From NCBI GenBank assembly GCA_029776555.1, contig JAKOSZ010000320.1, positions 1 through 5,936 on the forward strand: 5,936 nucleotides of DNA, read 5' to 3'. The notes below the pieces were generated by a model. That model did no database searches, had not been told where the DNA came from, and saw only the letters and a program-made list of their open reading frames with translations. The first letter of the stretch is position 1. The number at the start of each line of letters is the position of its first letter. Positions 4,231-5,936 of the stretch are shown piece after piece. This stretch comes from Bacillota bacterium. GTDB lineage: Bacteria; Bacillota; Clostridia; Acetivibrionales; JAKOSZ01. The translations under genes were made by a program, and so were the position numbers.

Positions 4231-5898
4231 GTGGCAAAAAGCAGAAAAAAGATCAAGGTAATACCCCTGGGCGGACTGCAGGAAATAGGAAAGAACATTA
4301 CCGTGTTTGAGTATGAAAATGACATAATTGTTGTGGACTGTGGTTTGGCTTTTCCCGAAGACGAAATGCTGGGAGTTGACCTGGTGATTCCGGACATCAG
4401 CTATCTTGTCAAGAACAGGGAAAAGGTGAAGGGTATAATATTAACCCACGGCCATGAGGACCATATAGGGGCTCTCCCTTATATACTGAAAGAAATCAAT
4501 GTGCCCGTCTACGGCACCCTGCTCACCCTGGGCCTTCTTAAATACAAGCTTGAGGAACACGGGCTCCTGTCGACGGTTAAGCTCCAGAAGGTTGAACAGG
4601 GGCAGACGATTATACTGGGCTCCTTCAAGGTGGAATTCATAAGGTCTACCCACAGCATTGCCGATTCGGTGGCACTGGCCATAATCACGCCGGTGGGCAC
4701 CATAGTGCACACCTCGGACTTTAAGGTGGACTACACTCCCATAGAGGGACAGCCCATGGATTTGACCCGGCTGGCGGAACTGGGGAAGAAAGGCGTTCTC
4801 CTGCTCATGTGCGACAGCACCAATGTGGAAAGAGAAGGCTACACCATGTCGGAACGCACGGTGGGGGACACTTTTGAAGAGATATTCATGAAGGCCAGGG
4901 GAAGGATCCTGGTGGCGACTTTTGCCTCCAACGTACACAGGATTCAGCAGGCCATCAACGCCGCGGTGAAGTTCAACAGGAAGGTGGCCTTAGCGGGGCG
5001 CAGCATGATAAACGTGGTAAACGCCGCCATGGAGCTTGGATACATGCACATCCCCGAAGGGGTGCTGCTGGACATAGATCAAATAGGCCGCTGCAGGCAC
5101 AGGGACCTGGTTATTATAACCACCGGCAGCCAGGGGGAGCCCATGTCGGCCCTTTCGAGAATGGCGGCTTCGGAGCACAAGAAGGTGGAGATAGTGCCCG
5201 GGGATATGGTTATTATTTCGGCGGCGCCGGTGCCCGGAAATGAAAAATTCATATCCCGGGTTATTAACGAGCTCTTTAAAAAGGGTGCCGACGTAATCTA
5301 CGAAGCCCTGGCCGACGTCCACGTTTCGGGCCATGCCTGCCAGGAAGAACTGAAGCTGATCCATACCCTGACCAAACCCAGGTTTTTCATGCCCATCCAC
5401 GGGGAACACAGGCACTTGAAGCAGCACGCCAACCTGGCCAATAAACTGGGGCTTCTCTGGGAAAACATCTTCATCATGGAAAACGGCAAGGTCCTGGAGC
5501 TCACTTCAAACAGCGCCAAGATCGCCGGAAGCGTTACGGCGGGCAATGTGCTGGTAGACGGGCTCGGAGTGGGGGACGTAGGCAACATTGTCTTGAGGGA
5601 CCGCAAGCACCTGTCCCAGGACGGCTTGATCGTAGTGGTCATAACCATTGATGGCGAAACGGGAAGCGTAATAGCGGGACCTGATATCATCTCAAGGGGC
5701 TTTGTGTATGTAAGGGAATCGGAACAGCTCATGGATGAGATTAAAGACGTGGCCAGGAAAGCCCTGGAGAAGTGCGAAGAGAAAAAGAAAAACGACTGGG
5801 CCGCCAAAAAGGCCTCCATAAGGGAAGAGCTGAGAGACTACCTCTATGAGAAGACCAAGAGGAAGCCCATGATCCTTCCCATAATAATGGAGGTTTGA
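4231..5898 (+). CDS. rnj: Ribonuclease J (5'-3' exoribonuclease/endoribonuclease)
   Basis: A 555-residue metallo-beta-lactamase/beta-CASP ribonuclease that degrades and matures mRNA and rRNA in the cytoplasm. It acts as an endonuclease and as a 5'-monophosphate-dependent 5'-3' exonuclease, and is a central RNA-decay enzyme in bacteria that lack RNase E. The length equals Bacillus RNase J1. The start MAKSRKKIKVIPLGGLQEIG is characteristic. The zinc site is complete: H73-G-H75-E-D77-H78, His141, Asp163 and His390 (in PIHGEHRH). CDSTN (194-198) opens the beta-CASP domain, and HVSGHA (364-369, His368) is the phosphate-binding/beta-CASP motif. The C-terminal domain follows from about 450 and ends in KRKPMILPIIMEV, typical of J1 proteins. 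The GTG start has GGAGG 7 bases upstream. A strong promoter and a terminator-like hairpin lie in the long upstream region. Whether it is J1 or J2 in a two-paralogue genome cannot be settled, but the full active site favours an active J1-like enzyme. Confidence 0.97.
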   Translation: MAKSRKKIKVIPLGGLQEIGKNITVFEYENDIIVVDCGLAFPEDEMLGVDLVIPDISYLVKNREKVKGIILTHGHEDHIGALPYILKEINVPVYGTLLTLGLLKYKLEEHGLLSTVKLQKVEQGQTIILGSFKVEFIRSTHSIADSVALAIITPVGTIVHTSDFKVDYTPIEGQPMDLTRLAELGKKGVLLLMCDSTNVEREGYTMSERTVGDTFEEIFMKARGRILVATFASNVHRIQQAINAAVKFNRKVALAGRSMINVVNAAMELGYMHIPEGVLLDIDQIGRCRHRDLVIITTGSQGEPMSALSRMAASEHKKVEIVPGDMVIISAAPVPGNEKFISRVINELFKKGADVIYEALADVHVSGHACQEELKLIHTLTKPRFFMPIHGEHRHLKQHANLANKLGLLWENIFIMENGKVLELTSNSAKIAGSVTAGNVLVDGLGVGDVGNIVLRDRKHLSQDGLIVVVITIDGETGSVIAGPDIISRGFVYVRESEQLMDEIKDVARKALEKCEEKKKNDWAAKKASIREELRDYLYEKTKRKPMILPIIMEV

Positions 5899-5916
5899 GC
5901 CGGTTAACGGGCCGGC
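5899..5916 (+). other. Small GC hairpin directly after the RNase J stop
   Basis: GCCGG (5899-5903) pairs with CCGGC (5912-5916) around an 8-base loop immediately behind the stop codon. No T run follows, so it is probably not a terminator. It may stabilise the 3' end or mark an intercistronic processing site. Confidence 0.35.
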
Positions 5917-5924
5917 CCTGACGG

Positions 5925-5930
5925 AAGGAG
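5925..5930 (+). promoter_or_regulatory. Ribosome binding site for a gene starting beyond the right edge
   Basis: AAGGAG lies 6 bases before the window end, and no start codon follows within the window. With usual spacing, a plus-strand gene should begin at or just after base 5937. With only 38 bases after the RNase J stop and no terminator, the two genes are probably cotranscribed. Identity unknown. Confidence 0.55.
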
Positions 5931-5936
5931 CAGCCA

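Noticed and set aside
5298..5819. 173-residue open frame on the minus strand inside RNase J
   Set aside because: It lies entirely antisense to conserved RNase J sequence; its Ser/Thr/Leu-rich translation is what the complementary strand of this gene would give by codon bias.

Overview
The window looks like an ordinary chromosomal segment of a member of the Bacillota, most likely class Clostridia. This is inferred from a full-length ribonuclease J of the Bacillus J1 type, a KtrB/TrkH-type potassium transporter N-terminus, strong GGAGG-like ribosome binding sites, GTG starts beside ATG, frequent AGG and ATA codons, and a base composition near half GC judged by eye. No mobile element, CRISPR array, rRNA or tRNA was recognised.

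Layout from left to right. Bases 1-173 (minus strand) hold the first 57 codons of a potassium channel-like transporter (KtrB/TrkH) that runs off the left edge. A divergent intergenic region (174-546) has a plausible sigma-A promoter for each flanking gene, a perfect 12-bp palindrome behind the ktrB promoter, and several GC-rich hairpins. On the plus strand follow a 115-residue single-domain cupin (547-894), a 12-helix major facilitator transporter of unknown substrate (1040-2272), a GT4-type glycosyltransferase resembling alpha-glucan/glycogen synthases (2678-3886), and ribonuclease J (4231-5898). The last bases carry a ribosome binding site for another plus-strand gene whose start lies just outside the window.

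The four complete genes share a strand but are separated by 145, 405 and 344 bases, with terminator-like hairpins in each gap, so they are probably separate transcription units rather than one operon. The gap after the transporter holds a 17-base-pair imperfect hairpin followed by a T run and a second hairpin/T-run terminator, then two closely spaced inverted repeats ahead of the glycosyltransferase.

The most interesting part is the upstream region of ribonuclease J. A strong extended -10 promoter at 3924-3951 lies about 270 bases ahead of the start codon, and a hairpin followed by T runs (4034-4092) lies between them. That arrangement suggests a small RNA or an attenuated leader that could serve for feedback control of RNase J. 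It matches no riboswitch class I recognise. Nothing else in the window points to an undescribed multi-gene system; the protein-coding genes belong to well-known families.
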